Assembly (NCBI RefSeq): GCF_002209485.1
Contig: NZ_NJIX01000002.1
Location: 248,001-312,000, forward strand
Reading direction: 5' to 3'
DNA length: 64,000 nucleotides
Origin: Achromobacter sp. HZ34
Lineage (GTDB): Bacteria > Pseudomonadota > Gammaproteobacteria > Burkholderiales > Burkholderiaceae_B
Shown here: one piece after another, positions 43,294-51,313 of the stretch
How positions within the stretch are numbered: the first letter of the stretch is position 1
Layout: each line of letters opens with the position of its first letter
Made by a program: the position numbers and the translations under genes
Notes under the pieces: generated by a model
Databases searched by the model: none
What the model saw: only the letters and a program-made list of their open reading frames with translations
Told to the model about the DNA's origin: nothing

Positions 43294-44697
43294 TTGAAGC
43301 ATCTCCCGCGCATGCAAAGCGGTATCCCTGGGCTTGACCAGATATTAAACGGCGGGTTCATCGACGGCGCGTCCTATATTGTTCAAGGGCGACCTGGGGC
43401 CGGAAAGACGATACTGGCGAACCAGATTGCGTTCGCGCGAGCATCCGCGGGCGCCCGAGTGCTCTACGTCACGCTGCTCGCGGAGAGCCATGAGCGACTG
43501 TTCCAGAGCATGTCCACCTTGGACTTCTTCGATGATCAAAAGCTTGGACGCGAGATCATCTTCGTCAGCGTTTTCCACACGTTGCGTGAGGAAGGCCTTG
43601 ACGCTGTTGTGCAACTTCTGCGCCAGGAAACGAAGCGCCATCGAGCTACATTGCTCATTTTTGACGGCCTGCTCAACGCGCGCGATCGCGCCGCCACCGA
43701 CCTGGATGTCAAGACCTTCGTTGCCGAGGTACAGGGACAAGCCGCTTTTGTCGGTTGTACGGTCCTCTTCCTGACAAGTGCACGGCTGGAAGACAATAGC
43801 CCCGAATACACCATGGTTGATGGTGTGATCGACCTCAGCGACGAACTTTTCGGCGTTCGCTCGGTTCGGCAGATGCACGTGCGCAAATCAAGGGGCAGCA
43901 AAGCGATAAGCGGTTTACATCAGTACGAGATCTCTGATGCCGGCATCACAGTCTATCCGCGCATCGAGGCGATGACCTGGCCTGCTGCGGCGACGATGCC
44001 AACGCAGGCCCGAGCCACCAGCGGTGTGGCGAGCATTGATGCGCTGTTGAACGGCGGACTTCCTCAGGGTTCGATCAGCCTGTTGGCGGGCCCGAGCGGC
44101 AGTGGCAAGACCAGTCTAGGATTACATTTCCTCAGCGCCGGCTCCGTCGATGAGCCAGCGCTTCATTTCGGCTTTTATGAAGAACCCGAGTCCCTGCTCG
44201 CCAAGGCTAGGGCATTGGGCATCGATTTGTCCAAGTCGGGCTCTCCCGCGCTGGAAATTTGCTGGAACCAGCTCGGCGAAAATCTGCTCGATAAACTTGG
44301 GCATCAACTCCTCGATCTGGTGCGCCAGAACAAGACTCGGCGCGTATTCATCGACGGTTTCGGCGCGTTTGATCGCGCCGCGGTTCATAAGGACCGCCTG
44401 GTTGAATTCGCATCGGTTTTGACCAATCAACTACGGCGACTGGGGGTCACCGTCTTGATGACGTGGGAGCTGAGAGACTTTGGGGATTTGACCGAACGGT
44501 TTCCTTCTGTGGAGCTATCGGCCATGTTTGACAACTTGATCATGATCCGGCAGTCGGAACAGGATCACGACTTGCTAAGAAGCATCGCTGTACAAAAAAT
44601 GCGAAATAGCACCTTCGACTCAGCTGCTCATGCCCTGCAATTAGGTATTGACGGTTTGAAGATTGGGGCGAAGCTGAGCCCTTCATCCAAAGCCTAA
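43294..44697 (+). CDS. KaiC-like double-RecA ATPase
   Basis: A 467-residue protein with two tandem KaiC/RecA domains. Walker A motifs are GRPGAGKT (residues 32-39) and GPSGSGKT (266-273); Walker B-like strands are ATLLIFDG and RRVFIDGFG. KaiC's catalytic Glu pair is conserved in domain 2 (FGFYEEPESLL) but reads LLAES in domain 1, so the two ATPase sites probably differ. No Ser-Thr phosphorylation pair of the cyanobacterial clock is evident. Non-cyanobacterial KaiC homologues act in stress and redox signalling. Translation starts at TTG 43294, fixed by GGAGA six bases upstream. A single-domain response regulator follows 56 bp later. Confidence 0.88.
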   Translation: MKHLPRMQSGIPGLDQILNGGFIDGASYIVQGRPGAGKTILANQIAFARASAGARVLYVTLLAESHERLFQSMSTLDFFDDQKLGREIIFVSVFHTLREEGLDAVVQLLRQETKRHRATLLIFDGLLNARDRAATDLDVKTFVAEVQGQAAFVGCTVLFLTSARLEDNSPEYTMVDGVIDLSDELFGVRSVRQMHVRKSRGSKAISGLHQYEISDAGITVYPRIEAMTWPAAATMPTQARATSGVASIDALLNGGLPQGSISLLAGPSGSGKTSLGLHFLSAGSVDEPALHFGFYEEPESLLAKARALGIDLSKSGSPALEICWNQLGENLLDKLGHQLLDLVRQNKTRRVFIDGFGAFDRAAVHKDRLVEFASVLTNQLRRLGVTVLMTWELRDFGDLTERFPSVELSAMFDNLIMIRQSEQDHDLLRSIAVQKMRNSTFDSAAHALQLGIDGLKIGAKLSPSSKA

Positions 44698-44753
44698 CGA
44701 CGCCATACGCCCTGAGCAGGAAGCTATTGAAAATGATCGGAGGTTGAGGCGCT

Positions 44754-45116
44754 ATGGCGTTGATTTTGGTGGCAGACGATGAAATCTTGTTGGCCGAGGT
44801 GCTCAGGGATATCCTTGGGGACGCCGGCCACGAGGTGGTTGTCGCTCAGCATGGAAAGCGCGCACTCGAGATGATTCGGGAGAGACGACCTGCACTTGTC
44901 ATTAGTGATTTCATGATGCCCATCATGACGGGCCTGGAATTGGCGGAGGCAGTCAAAGCGGACGCCGAATTGGCAGACCTCCCTATCGTCCTGGTAACCG
45001 GGGCGCAAGGCCACATCGCAAGAGATCACGGTGACTTGTTTATCGACGTTCTTGACAAGCCTTACGACTTGAACCGCTTGATCGAATTGATCGACTCTGT
45101 CGTAACCAAGCCCTGA
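44754..45116 (+). CDS. Single-domain response regulator (CheY-like)
   Basis: A 120-residue receiver domain with no output domain: acidic pair at ADDE (residues 7-10), phospho-acceptor Asp52 in VISDFMMPIMTG, Thr in VLVTGAQ and Lys in LDKPYD. It should be phosphorylated by a kinase and act by protein contact. It follows the KaiC-like gene directly and precedes a receiver-PAS-kinase, so phosphotransfer among these three proteins is a reasonable inference. A GGAGG lies about nine bases before ATG 44754. Confidence 0.92.
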   Translation: MALILVADDEILLAEVLRDILGDAGHEVVVAQHGKRALEMIRERRPALVISDFMMPIMTGLELAEAVKADAELADLPIVLVTGAQGHIARDHGDLFIDVLDKPYDLNRLIELIDSVVTKP

Positions 45117-45239
45117 TTACATTCCCGCTTCAGACCGGGGCCCGCGCTGACCCGCTTCCCTGCTCTATATCGTGACATCCCCCCGCAGCGCGTAGGAATA
45201 CTCCAAGGGCGAGGCCCTTTTGATCATCGACAGCGGTCA

Positions 45240-46937
45240 ATGGCGCGAGGACCCTCACGGACAGCTCTCAAAGTAGCCAAGAATTGGACTACCGAAGGCA
45301 CACACGAATCCCTCCCCCCAACAGAAAGGCCGACCAAGGCTGAAGCGTCCCTTGCAGAGCTCCATCGAAAAATGAACGCGCGAATTTTGGTCGTTGGGAA
45401 CGACTCTGTTGAACTTGCAAAGATCCAAGACGAGCTGAGACGGGCACGGCCGCAGTTCGACGTTCGATATGCAACTGGTGAAGACGTATTCGAAAGGATG
45501 CTGAGGCTGGGTGAAATCGACGCCATCGTCGCCGACTTTGACATGCTCGATTTTGGGAACGCCGCCGTCATCGACATGGTGAAGGACATCAGTCCGGACA
45601 TTCCGCTTATCTTCCTGTCACAAGGAAGCGGAGAGGAACTCGCCATCGCGGCCTTGAAACAAGGGGCCACGGACTATGTCCTCAAGCATCTTCGACTTCG
45701 TCTTCCTTCCTCGATCGACCGCGCGCTGACCGTCGCCGACACTGCCCGTAAACGACGAGACGCTGAGACCTCCTTGCGCGCGCTTAATTCGATGCTGGAA
45801 GATAGGGTGCGCGCGCGCACGCAGGAGCGCGATCTCGTTTGGCGGATCACGCGCGATCTGATGGTGATCTGCGATGCCGATGGCGAGGTTCTGAGCTGCA
45901 ATCCCGCGTGGACCACCCTACTCGGCTGGGAACAAAGCGTGTTGATAGGCAGACACTTTCAATCTTTGCTTGCACCGCCCAGCAAGGAAATCGCCGTCCA
46001 GGCTTGTGCGCAATTGAGCAGGTACCACTACATTCCCGACGTGGATCTTGAGCTGATGCGTGCCGACCTAGCCACCGGTCGCGAGTTCAATTGGAATTTC
46101 ACGAAGATCGAGGACGGCCGTGTCTTCGCGGTTGGCCGGGATCTCACACAGAGGAAAGCGATCGAAGCACAGCTTGTGCAATCGCAACGCATGGAGTCGC
46201 TAGGCCAGTTGACCGGGGAGGCCGCTCACGATTTCGCCAACGTCCTCATGATCATTCAGGGTAATTTGCAAACCCTGAAGAGCTTTCACGGCGCGGCGTA
46301 TACAGAGCGGCAATCACGTTTTCTAGAAAACGGACTGAAGGGAATTACCCGCGGTGCATATCTGACGAAAGCCTTGCTTGCATACGCCCGCAAAGGGGCG
46401 CATTCGCCCCAGGAGACAAACGTGGGTGAGGTCGTCAAACGGACAGCCAACCTCCTGGCGCCAGCGCTAGGCGCAGAGATTTCCCTTGAGCTTGACATCG
46501 TCGATGGTGTTTGGCCGGTCTTCGTCGACGGCAACGAGCTGGAAGTCGCTTTGGTCAACCTCTCGAACAATGCCCGCGATTCATTGTCAGAAGCAAGGCG
46601 AGGCCGGCTCCTTATCTCGGTAAAGAATTGCACAATCAAGGATGAATTTTCTGGCGGCGGCCGGCTTCCTGCGGGCGACTATGTCGAGTTGACGATGACC
46701 GATAATGGCATGGGTATGCTACCTGAGGTTCAAGCGAAGGCCTTTGATCCCTTCTTCAGCACGAAGCGGGGAGGTCACAGCAACGGCATAGGTCTGAGCC
46801 AAGTCTACGGGTTCGCCAAACAATGTGGAGGGAATGCGGTCATTCTGACGACCCCCAACGTCGGAACCTCGGTACGTCTACTATTTCCCAGATTAGCCAA
46901 GTCTGCATCGGAATCGAGTCGAGAACCGGCCGTTTGA
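45240..46937 (+). CDS. Hybrid sensor kinase: receiver, PAS and histidine kinase domains
   Basis: A 565-residue soluble protein. Residues 46-165 form a receiver-like domain (ILVVGNDSVELAKIQDEL, AIVADFDMLDFG with Asp99, ATDYVLKHL). A coiled region is followed by a PAS domain (residues 198-300; VICDADGEVLSCNPAWTTLLG). The kinase has an H-box GEAAHDFANVLMII with His330, the N-box VNLSNNARDSL, DNGMGM and GIGLSQVYGF. Receivers placed N-terminal to PAS-kinase are typical of phosphorelay integrators. ATG 45372 is an alternative start because the first 44 residues are low in structure. It probably works with the KaiC-like protein and response regulator upstream. Confidence 0.87.
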   Translation: MARGPSRTALKVAKNWTTEGTHESLPPTERPTKAEASLAELHRKMNARILVVGNDSVELAKIQDELRRARPQFDVRYATGEDVFERMLRLGEIDAIVADFDMLDFGNAAVIDMVKDISPDIPLIFLSQGSGEELAIAALKQGATDYVLKHLRLRLPSSIDRALTVADTARKRRDAETSLRALNSMLEDRVRARTQERDLVWRITRDLMVICDADGEVLSCNPAWTTLLGWEQSVLIGRHFQSLLAPPSKEIAVQACAQLSRYHYIPDVDLELMRADLATGREFNWNFTKIEDGRVFAVGRDLTQRKAIEAQLVQSQRMESLGQLTGEAAHDFANVLMIIQGNLQTLKSFHGAAYTERQSRFLENGLKGITRGAYLTKALLAYARKGAHSPQETNVGEVVKRTANLLAPALGAEISLELDIVDGVWPVFVDGNELEVALVNLSNNARDSLSEARRGRLLISVKNCTIKDEFSGGGRLPAGDYVELTMTDNGMGMLPEVQAKAFDPFFSTKRGGHSNGIGLSQVYGFAKQCGGNAVILTTPNVGTSVRLLFPRLAKSASESSREPAV

Positions 46938-47174
46938 ATTTCACCCATCCTCGATTGCACCCCCTCGACCACAACCGCTCGATGCGCTTTCTGGCCTCCG
47001 GTTGATATTTCCTTCTCGGCCACGACGGACAGCTCACAGCTATCGCAATGCCCGCAGCGCCGCCAAGCGCGCGATATCCATCCTGGCAGTCCTTCGCGAC
47101 AAGTTCGGCATCGGTCAGTTTCAGTAACGCTGCCGCGCGTAGCGGGCCCAGGTGACACCCACACCAGGGTGAGA

Positions 47175-47963
47175 TCAACGGCCGCGCCCTGTCTTCGCAG
47201 GAATCAATTCCGCCCAGACCGGTGCATGGTCGCTTGGGCTTTCAGCGGCCCGTTCGTCCCGGTCGACACGGGCGGCCTTGACGTGCAGCGCCGCACTGAC
47301 CAGGATGTGATCGATCCGCAAGCCCGCGTCGCGTTCCCAGCGTTTCCGACGATAATCCCAGAACGTGTAAGGCGGGTGCTTACCATGGACTTGCGCCAGG
47401 GCGTCGGTCCAACCCTGCGCGAGGATTTGGGCATAAGCCTCGCGGACCTCGGGCTGCAACAGCGCGTTATCGCGCCACGTAGCGGGCTTGTAAATGTCCA
47501 GGTCGGTCGGCACCACATTCCAGTCCCCCAAGAGGACGACCGGCTGCCCCGTATCCCACAACGCCTGGGCGCGAGCGCGCATCCGTTCCATCCAGGCAAG
47601 CTTATAGGCGAATTTTGGGCCGGGTTGGGGGTTGCCATTGGGTGCATACAAGCAGCAGAACAAGACGCCGTTAATGGCCGCCTCGACGTAACGGGCTTCC
47701 TTATCCTTGCCGTCCCCGGGCAGTGCCGTCAGTACCTGGACGGGTTCGAGGTCTCGAGCAAGTAGTGCCACGCCGTTCCAACTGCGTTGACCGACGACCA
47801 CACTGTAATACCCTGCCCGCTCGAACGCATCGGTAGGGAATTGAGTAGCGGGAATCTTCAGCTCTTGCAGGGCCACCACGTCTGGCGCCGTCCGGGCCAG
47901 CCAATCGATAAGCTGGTCCAGTCGCTTGAGTACGTGATTAACGTTCCAGGTCGCCACCCGCAC
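47175..47963 (-). CDS. xthA: Exodeoxyribonuclease III (AP endonuclease)
   Basis: A 262-residue EEP-fold nuclease: VRVATWNVNHVLKRL at the start, VVALQELKIPATQFP with the metal Glu, GDWNVVPTDLDIY, and RIDHILVSAAL before SDHAPVWAEL. It incises abasic sites and removes 3' blocking groups during base-excision repair. The start is GTG 47963, with GGGGGAGA five bases upstream on the complement. It is transcribed convergently to the kinase gene, and its repair role suits the stress-related neighbourhood. Confidence 0.92.
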   Translation of the reverse strand: MRVATWNVNHVLKRLDQLIDWLARTAPDVVALQELKIPATQFPTDAFERAGYYSVVVGQRSWNGVALLARDLEPVQVLTALPGDGKDKEARYVEAAINGVLFCCLYAPNGNPQPGPKFAYKLAWMERMRARAQALWDTGQPVVLLGDWNVVPTDLDIYKPATWRDNALLQPEVREAYAQILAQGWTDALAQVHGKHPPYTFWDYRRKRWERDAGLRIDHILVSAALHVKAARVDRDERAAESPSDHAPVWAELIPAKTGRGR

Positions 47964-48220
47964 CGCGCTCTCCCCCTTGCACCGTCTAGCGCCTGACCCA
48001 CGTTGGCCTTCAGCAGCGCTATCGTTGCCGCCAGGGAGGCATCCTCGGCAGGCAACCTCGAATCCAAAAGCAAATTTCACGCCCAAGCCCCCGGAGACCG
48101 CCAAATCCCTTGCGACTGCGCGTCCAGGGCTTTCACACGCGGAAACCGCCTCGTTAGCCCTGCGGCACGGAAATTGCTAAGCGACGCGTTTTAACGCTTT
48201 CCACTTCGCTCTGATAAATC

Positions 48221-48604
48221 ATGAGTAAAAATGTTTTGGTGGTCGATGACGACCCGATGGGGCTTGCTGTTTTGGCCGAAATCTTCGATGGACTGGGATT
48301 CCAGACCATCAGTGCCGCAAGCGGTCGCGAAGCCACCACGATTCTTGAGTCCAGCACCTCGATCGATCTGGTGGTCACAGATGTAAACATGCCTGAGATT
48401 ACAGGGCTGGACGTCTTTGAAGCTGCCCGCCGCCGGGATGCTCACCTCCCCGTGGTCTACATCACCGGCTTCATCCCGAAACCCCTGCAGCGCGTTCTTG
48501 CGGACGCCAGCTCCACGGTGGTCCTGCAGAAACCGTTCGAGCTTTCTGCCTTGCTAAAAGCGTTGAACACGGTAATACCCCTGGATCCGCCAGCAAAAGC
48601 CTGA
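48221..48604 (+). CDS. Single-domain response regulator (CheY-like)
   Basis: A 127-residue receiver: LVVDDDPMG acidic cluster, phospho-acceptor Asp54 in VTDVNMPEITG, Thr in VYITGFIP and Lys in LQKPFEL. There is no output domain. It is the second free receiver in this block and could accept phosphate from the kinase at 40.2 or 45.2 kb. The upstream 250 bp, opposite xthA, are AT-richer and probably hold its promoter. No partner gene is coupled to it directly. Confidence 0.92.
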   Translation: MSKNVLVVDDDPMGLAVLAEIFDGLGFQTISAASGREATTILESSTSIDLVVTDVNMPEITGLDVFEAARRRDAHLPVVYITGFIPKPLQRVLADASSTVVLQKPFELSALLKALNTVIPLDPPAKA

Positions 48605-48695
48605 CGGACTCCGCGAGCCCGGCGCGCCGGTACCTTGCTCTACACCTCGGACGCCGACACGGGCAAGCGGGAAGCGTCTTTGGGAATTTTTTGAA

Positions 48696-48896
48696 TTGGA
48701 TGGTGATCCAGAGGAAGCATTGCGCCGTATGAAGGGTACGAGCAGCACCGGGCCGGTCGACTCAACCCTGGAGAATTTCATGGCGCGCTTTTCCAAGACA
48801 TTCATACCCGCCGTCGCTACCAGCATATTGCTCGCCGATCTGCTTAATTCGAACGGTATGGTATATACCGTCGACGAAGTATTGATGCCCAAGTGA
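48696..48896 (+). CDS. Possible small protein in the sigma-factor leader
   Basis: A 66-codon frame starting at TTG, or at ATG 48729, with a plausible composition (ENFMARFSKTFIPAVATSIL, NGMVYTVDEVLMPK) but no recognised domain. It overlaps a candidate ECF promoter (TGATCC at 48704), so either the promoter or the full-length frame is likely to be wrong. It may be a leader peptide or a non-coding stretch. Confidence 0.3.
   Translation: MDGDPEEALRRMKGTSSTGPVDSTLENFMARFSKTFIPAVATSILLADLLNSNGMVYTVDEVLMPK
48704..48729 (+). promoter_or_regulatory. Candidate ECF/ChrR-type promoter (TGATCC-N15-CGTAT)
   Basis: TGATCC (48704-48709) and CGTAT (48725-48729) are 15 bp apart, similar to the TGATCC-type -35 recognised by RpoE of the ChrR group. 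It precedes the sigma gene by about 170 bp and would give autoregulation. This is inferred from a short motif only. Confidence 0.35.
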
Positions 48897-48900
48897 CATC

Positions 48901-49638
48901 GTGATGGGTACATCCGCCACGCTCGCGGGTATGCTACCGGTTTCCGTCCCGCGCGAACCTCGTTTCGCGCAGGACGGGCGTCGGAATATTTCATCCGTTG
49001 CCCGCTCATCCGATAAGAGGCAGGCAAGCTTCTCCCCGGCAGCGGTGACATCGGAGCCCGTGATTCAATCGCTAGAACCCTCAACGCCATCGACAGCGCC
49101 ATCTCGCACACAGCACGATTGGGCCGCGCTGGTGCGATCGGTCGCTCAGGAACGGGACCGAGCCAGCTTCATCACGATCTACGATCATTACGCACCACGG
49201 CTGCAGCGGTATCTGGAAGGGCTTAGCGTCCCGTCCGGCCTCGCCGAGGAACTGGTGCAGGATGCGCTGCTCAAGTTGTGGCACAAGGCCAATCTTTTCG
49301 ACCCTGCGCGAGCATCCCTCAGTACCTGGCTCTACCGCGTAACGCGCAACCTGTATATCGATCACCATCGGAATGACAAGGGTTGGATCGAGGTACAAGC
49401 CGTCCTTGAAGATTTCGAGGCCGACGACACCAGCAGTACTGAAGAGGAAGCGACGGAGCAGGCCTTGCTTGCCGCGCTGGCGCAACTGCCGGAACAGCAG
49501 GCCCGTGTCGTTCACATGTCCTACTTTCAGGCCAAGACGCAGCGCGAGATCGCCGCTGATCTGCGGATGCCATTGGGCACTGTCAAGTCCCATATCCGCC
49601 GGGCCTTCGACAAATTACGCAAACGGTTAAGAGATTGA
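48901..49638 (+). CDS. ECF RNA polymerase sigma factor (ChrR-partnered)
   Basis: About 245 residues. The sigma-2 region spans roughly residues 95-160 (FITIYDHYAPRLQRYLEGL, DALLKLWHKANLFDP, LSTWLYRVTRNLYIDHHR) and sigma-4 roughly 185-240 (LAQLPEQQARVVHMSYFQ, LRMPLGTVKSHIRRAFDKL). It is followed after 4 bp by a ChrR-type anti-sigma, which marks it as an ECF11/RpoE-like factor that responds to singlet oxygen or organic peroxides. The first 85 residues are not conserved-looking, so translation may begin downstream, for example at GTG 49045. Confidence 0.9.
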   Translation: MMGTSATLAGMLPVSVPREPRFAQDGRRNISSVARSSDKRQASFSPAAVTSEPVIQSLEPSTPSTAPSRTQHDWAALVRSVAQERDRASFITIYDHYAPRLQRYLEGLSVPSGLAEELVQDALLKLWHKANLFDPARASLSTWLYRVTRNLYIDHHRNDKGWIEVQAVLEDFEADDTSSTEEEATEQALLAALAQLPEQQARVVHMSYFQAKTQREIAADLRMPLGTVKSHIRRAFDKLRKRLRD

Positions 49639-49642
49639 AGTC

Positions 49643-50395
49643 ATGAAACCAGACCACCATCTGGACGATGCGACGTTGCTCAGCTATAGCGCTGGTGCCC
49701 TGCCCTTGCCGCTCTCGGTCGTTGCCAGCGCCCATCTTGCAGTCTGCGCCCGCTGCCGCATCAGGTTGCGACAAGCCGATGCGCTGGGCGGTGCGCTGAT
49801 AGAAGCGGACGTCGCCCCGTGCGGCGAAGAGCGGCCACGTGACGCCGAGCCGATATCAGCCGTCGCAGCGGCGGCACGTATGGCAATGTTGCGACGTCTC
49901 GATCAAAGCGACAGCACCGATGAAGCCGGTATGAACGCCGCCCGTGCGACTGGCCGAGCACGCCACGGCGGGGCTGGGCTCGACGTTTCGCCCACGGCGA
50001 GTGGCATGGAGCAGGACGACGCATTGCCCGTGGCGGTGCAGCCGTACTTTGGCGCGACGTTGAGCGGGGTGCGGTGGCGCTTCCTTGCGCCGGGCGTGCA
50101 GCACGTACGTGCCCGCGTCCCGGAGGGACGACTGTTCCTGCTCAAGCTTGCCCCGGGCATCCGACTGCTGGAACACGGGCACGGCCGCAACGAACTCAGT
50201 CTCATCCTGCGTGGCGCCTACACCGATCACTTGGGTGTATTTCGAGCGGGCGACGTTGCCGATCTGGACAGTGACGTCGAGCACCAACCGGTCATCACCA
50301 GTGCTGAACCGTGCATCACCCTGGGCGCCACCGACGCACCGATGCGCATCAAGAGCCGGGGCCTGCGGCTGTTGCAGCCCTGGCTACGTCTCTAG
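49643..50395 (+). CDS. chrR: ChrR-type zinc anti-sigma factor
   Basis: A 250-residue protein. The anti-sigma domain has His6, His31, Cys35 and Cys38, identical in position to the zinc ligands of Rhodobacter ChrR, in HHLDDATLLSYSAGAL and HLAVCARCR. The C-terminal cupin keeps His178, His180, Glu184 and His214 (HGHGRNELSLILRGA, SDVEHQP), the second zinc site required for singlet-oxygen sensing in ChrR. A longer, variable linker (residues 60-130) separates the domains. It should sequester the sigma factor encoded immediately upstream. The two genes are coexpressed. Confidence 0.92.
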   Translation: MKPDHHLDDATLLSYSAGALPLPLSVVASAHLAVCARCRIRLRQADALGGALIEADVAPCGEERPRDAEPISAVAAAARMAMLRRLDQSDSTDEAGMNAARATGRARHGGAGLDVSPTASGMEQDDALPVAVQPYFGATLSGVRWRFLAPGVQHVRARVPEGRLFLLKLAPGIRLLEHGHGRNELSLILRGAYTDHLGVFRAGDVADLDSDVEHQPVITSAEPCITLGATDAPMRIKSRGLRLLQPWLRL

Positions 50396-50562
50396 CGCTT
50401 ACCGATAACAATCGGGTGGAAACTCAGATCAGGGCCAGGGTTAGCACATTACATCGCAAGAATTGGAGTTTCCCAGAACTTCCCCGCAGGCAAAGTATTG
50501 CCAAACGCGATAGCGGTGATACCTATCTGTTCGGTGACCTGGGTGTAACGCGCCTCTAATAA

Positions 50563-50820
50563 GCGGGCACGACCACGAGCTATGGCAAGCTGGCCAAGTC
50601 CCTGGGGTTCGACGACCCACGTGCGGCCATCGACATAGGCGCTGCGAACGGCGGAAACCCGATCGCCATCATCGTGCCTTGCCATCGGGTCATCGCCAGC
50701 AATGGCGACCTCAAGGGCTATGCCTGGGGCCTGCATCGCAAGCGTTGGCTGCTGGAGCATGAAGAAGCAATCGCTTCCCGGAAGGAAGCGCCACAGACCG
50801 CCATGCTGCCAGGGCTCTAA
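50563..50820 (+). pseudogene. 6-O-methylguanine-DNA methyltransferase, C-terminal remnant
   Basis: From the base after a stop codon the frame reads [19 protein letters not shown], then [20 protein letters not shown], the MGMT DNA-binding and alkyl-acceptor site with Cys in PCHR, and ends at 50820. The methyltransferase N-terminal region and any start codon are missing, and TAATAA directly precedes the remnant, so roughly the first half of the protein is gone. It lies between chrR and an Ada-like metal-binding gene. A read-through or fusion role cannot be excluded but is unlikely. Confidence 0.75.
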
Positions 50821-50834
50821 CGGAAGAACACGCT

Positions 50835-51116
50835 GTGAGCAAGGCATTCACGCTGCTAGGGCCGGATGGCAGGCTTTACACCAGCCCGATACCAGGCACC
50901 TATGGCGGCCATCGTGGCGGCAAGCTGTACGGCCGGCTCGATTGCCGCGCCGCGCTGCAGGCGATCGCGCGTGGCGGCTATGTGAAACAGCGCGTGTTCT
51001 TCGCCGATGCGGCAACGGCAGTGGCGGCCGGCTACCGGCCGTGTGCGGTCTGCATGCCGGATGAATATGCGATTTGGAAGAAGGTTCTGCCGGCAAAGAA
51101 GCACGCGGCCAAATGA
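50835..51116 (+). CDS. Small Ada-like metal-binding protein
   Basis: A 93-residue protein in which KLYGRLDCRAALQAIARGGY and FFADAATAVAAGYRPCAVCMP resemble the Ada metal-binding domain, including the closing CxxC. Ada itself has a four-Cys zinc site whose first pair repairs methyl phosphotriesters; here only one Cys (GRLDC) is visible at that end. The protein is therefore probably a metal-binding relative without the full repair site. It starts with GTG 50835 and lies 14 bp after the MGMT remnant, suggesting the two once formed an alkylation-repair pair. Confidence 0.7.
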   Translation: MSKAFTLLGPDGRLYTSPIPGTYGGHRGGKLYGRLDCRAALQAIARGGYVKQRVFFADAATAVAAGYRPCAVCMPDEYAIWKKVLPAKKHAAK

Positions 51117-51158
51117 GAACGCCGGGAATGCGCGGGCGCTGCTCGCCAGGCTCGTTGC

Positions 51159-51245
51159 GGTGACTTCGTTGTCCTCGCCGTTCCGTACTCGAGCGTCGCG
51201 TCGGTCGTGGCCGACTTTGATGGTGCGCTCGCAGCACTCGGCTTG
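51159..51245 (+). pseudogene. Fragment of an NAD(P)-binding (F420:NADP oxidoreductase-like) gene
   Basis: A short run reads GDFVVLAVPYSSVASVVADF, the beta-strand after the Rossmann core in F420-dependent NADP oxidoreductase-like proteins (compare ADIIFLAVRFEAHRNV in the intact gene at 53.3 kb). No start or coherent continuation is visible on either side, so it is a decayed fragment. Confidence is limited by its length of 29 codons. Confidence 0.4.
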
Positions 51246-51313
51246 ATGGCAGCGCTACGCAGCCGCGGAGGGCGAAGACGCTCAAGCCCGCCGGATTCGG
51301 GAAATGGTCCCGA

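Noticed and set aside
43294-44697. True circadian-clock KaiC
   Set aside because: No kaiA or kaiB is present, the Ser-Thr phosphosites are missing and the domain-1 catalytic Glu pair is incomplete, so only a KaiC-like ATPase is claimed.
46840-47178. Minus-strand frame with several Cys in an alternative frame (CRTC, CGHCDSC)
   Set aside because: The Cys pattern is suggestive of a zinc protein, but frame quality is poor, the start is unclear and it overlaps the kinase end; not supported.
47858-48104. Possible small minus-strand gene ahead of xthA
   Set aside because: The frames lack an SD and family character, and the xthA GTG at 47963 has a strong ribosome-binding site of its own.
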